This document shows, piece after piece, positions 4,891 to 5,783 of a stretch of DNA of 5,783 nt (within the stretch, counting starts at the first letter, position 1; the number at the start of each line of letters is the position of its first letter). Under the pieces are notes generated by a model. It was not told the origin of the DNA. It worked only from the letters and a program-made list of their open reading frames with translations, and did not search any database. The stretch comes from a bacterium (GTDB taxonomy: Bacteria; UBP14; UBA6098). Both the position numbers and the translations under genes were made by a program. The stretch is from contig DAOWNU010000145.1 in assembly GCA_030642425.1 (NCBI GenBank), positions 1 through 5,783 of the forward strand, written 5' to 3'.

Positions 4891-5592
4891 ATGAAATCTT
4901 ATAGAATACTGTTTATACTGTTCGTTCCACTATGCCTTCTCGCGCAGGGAGAAATTCCCGCTCCATATCCGGGATGCGACCTGTCCTTGGAGGGTTTTAC
5001 ACTGGGCGGCTTTTTCGGGATAGGCACATTTTCTCTCGACGGCGACACAGCACATCTTTCTACAGAGATGGCTATCGGCTACGTTCCTTCATGGGCTTTC
5101 GATGCTGGCGTGGCCGCGTATTACTATCCCGGAGGGCGATGGCGGATAGGGATTCGCGGCGGAATAAATTGGAACGGTATCTCGGAGGGCGAAAAATCGA
5201 TTTTTGGATACACTTTATGGAGCACGGTATATCCCGGCATTGTTCGCACAACCGGAACTGTGAGATTGACCGCAAATCTTGGAATCGGCGGCGGCATAAC
5301 TAATGTAAATATCGCAAACGGCGTCAACGAATGGAAGGATGAAATACCCATTCTTGCGGTCTATCCGGGGGTTGGTTTCGATATTCCCCTGAGCGAAAAT
5401 CTTATCGCGTCGCTGGAAATATCGTATCTGTGGCTTGTCGGCGAAGACCGCAATATTGGCGGCTATTTCCTGAGCGGGAGCGAAAACCACGAAGACGACG
5501 ACTGGGCGGAGATAGATTATTCGCCCGCAGATTTCGGCGGGCCGACAGTAACGCTCGGGATTTATTTTGGACGAGTGATTACGCTGCAATAA
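4891..5592 (+). CDS. Secreted beta-strand-rich protein, probable small outer-membrane beta-barrel
   Basis: I do not recognise a specific family in this 233-residue protein. Residues 1-18 look like a Sec signal peptide (basic MKSYR, then a hydrophobic run ending CLLAQG), with likely signal peptidase I cleavage after Ala18; Cys15 is not in a lipobox. The mature part is rich in Gly, aromatic residues and alternating hydrophobic stretches such as WRIGIRGGINW (84-94), VRLTANLGIGGGI (124-136), LIASLEISYLWLV (171-183) and PTVTLGIYFGRV (218-229). That suggests roughly eight to ten beta strands, as in small outer-membrane barrels. An acidic loop, NHEDDDWAEID (199-209), precedes the last strand and could be surface-exposed or bind metal. 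AGGAG (4881-4885), 5 bases before the ATG, fixes the start. It probably has its own promoter in the AT-rich spacer. Confidence 0.75.
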   Translation: MKSYRILFILFVPLCLLAQGEIPAPYPGCDLSLEGFTLGGFFGIGTFSLDGDTAHLSTEMAIGYVPSWAFDAGVAAYYYPGGRWRIGIRGGINWNGISEGEKSIFGYTLWSTVYPGIVRTTGTVRLTANLGIGGGITNVNIANGVNEWKDEIPILAVYPGVGFDIPLSENLIASLEISYLWLVGEDRNIGGYFLSGSENHEDDDWAEIDYSPADFGGPTVTLGIYFGRVITLQ

Positions 5593-5593
5593 T

Positions 5594-5663
5594 CTACCGG
5601 TCGGCAATGTTGAGACATCGGCGAGGCTCTGCCGCTCTTAACCGCTTTAGGCGGTATCGGTAG
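5594..5663. repeat. Palindrome-rich 3' block bounded by a 6-bp inverted repeat
   Basis: CTACCG (5594-5599) and its complement CGGTAG (5658-5663) enclose a 70-bp block that starts 2 bases after the barrel gene stop. Inside are GGTCGGCAATG (5599-5609), the inverse of a sequence in the operator-like block at 2896-2906; GGC-TCT-GCC (5625-5633); and ACCGCT-TTA-GGCGGT (5641-5655), a 6-bp triloop palindrome with one wobble. No T-run follows, so intrinsic termination is not clear. Confidence 0.55.
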
Positions 5664-5664
5664 G

Positions 5665-5686
5665 ACAGACATGTATATTTGTCTGT
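5665..5686. repeat. 7-bp hairpin with AT-rich loop
   Basis: ACAGACA (5665-5671) pairs perfectly with TGTCTGT (5680-5686) around an 8-base loop. It could be a weak terminator or processing signal for the barrel gene, or a dyad binding site for something to the right. It lacks a U-tract. I see no gene or clear signal in the remaining 97 bases up to the right edge. Confidence 0.5.
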
Positions 5687-5783
5687 GAAAATGCAAGAAT
5701 ACCTGTTTTAACTTTTATCCCGCTATAGCTACGAGATAATTCAAACTGTTTATTTGCATGTAGAAATATCTGGACTTGCGCTC

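Overview
The window looks like chromosomal DNA of an anaerobic, Gram-negative (diderm) bacterium. An oxygen-sensitive 2-hydroxyacyl-CoA dehydratase/activase type gene pair argues for anaerobic life. An LpxL/HtrB-type lipid A acyltransferase and a secreted beta-strand-rich protein argue for an outer membrane. The genes are moderately GC-rich, while some spacers are very AT-rich and full of small repeats. I cannot name the phylum; an uncultured lineage is plausible but is a guess.

Layout from left to right. (1) The 5' end of an RNA ligase gene, rtcB, runs off the left edge on the minus strand. (2) About 825 bases carry no convincing gene but hold a dense set of repeats: a 21-bp tandem array in one orientation (288-497, with an 84-bp higher-order period), the same unit inverted (497-601), a 24-bp perfect palindrome (613-636), another 21-bp-periodic block (648-720), and two 60-bp direct repeats (737-796 and 948-1007) that bracket a cluster of hairpins. 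(3) A minus-strand, ATGA-overlapping pair encodes an HgdB-like [4Fe-4S] protein and its HgdC-like ATP-dependent activator. (4) A 195-bp divergent promoter region has a promoter-like element facing each way and a 21-bp tandem duplication with dyad symmetry between them. (5) On the plus strand, a membrane-anchored gluzincin protease (peptidase MA-like) overlaps an LpxL-like acyltransferase. (6) A 172-bp spacer of about 19% GC, with only four cytosines on the plus strand, leads into a gene for a small, probably outer-membrane, beta-barrel protein. (7) The right end is non-coding with more small palindromes.

How the genes work together: the activase and its partner clearly form one ATP-driven low-potential electron transfer unit of unknown substrate. 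The protease, acyltransferase and barrel protein all belong to the cell envelope. The most unusual content is non-coding: 21-bp periodic repeats in two separate spacers, and a recurring family of short palindromes with three-base loops in three separate spacers.
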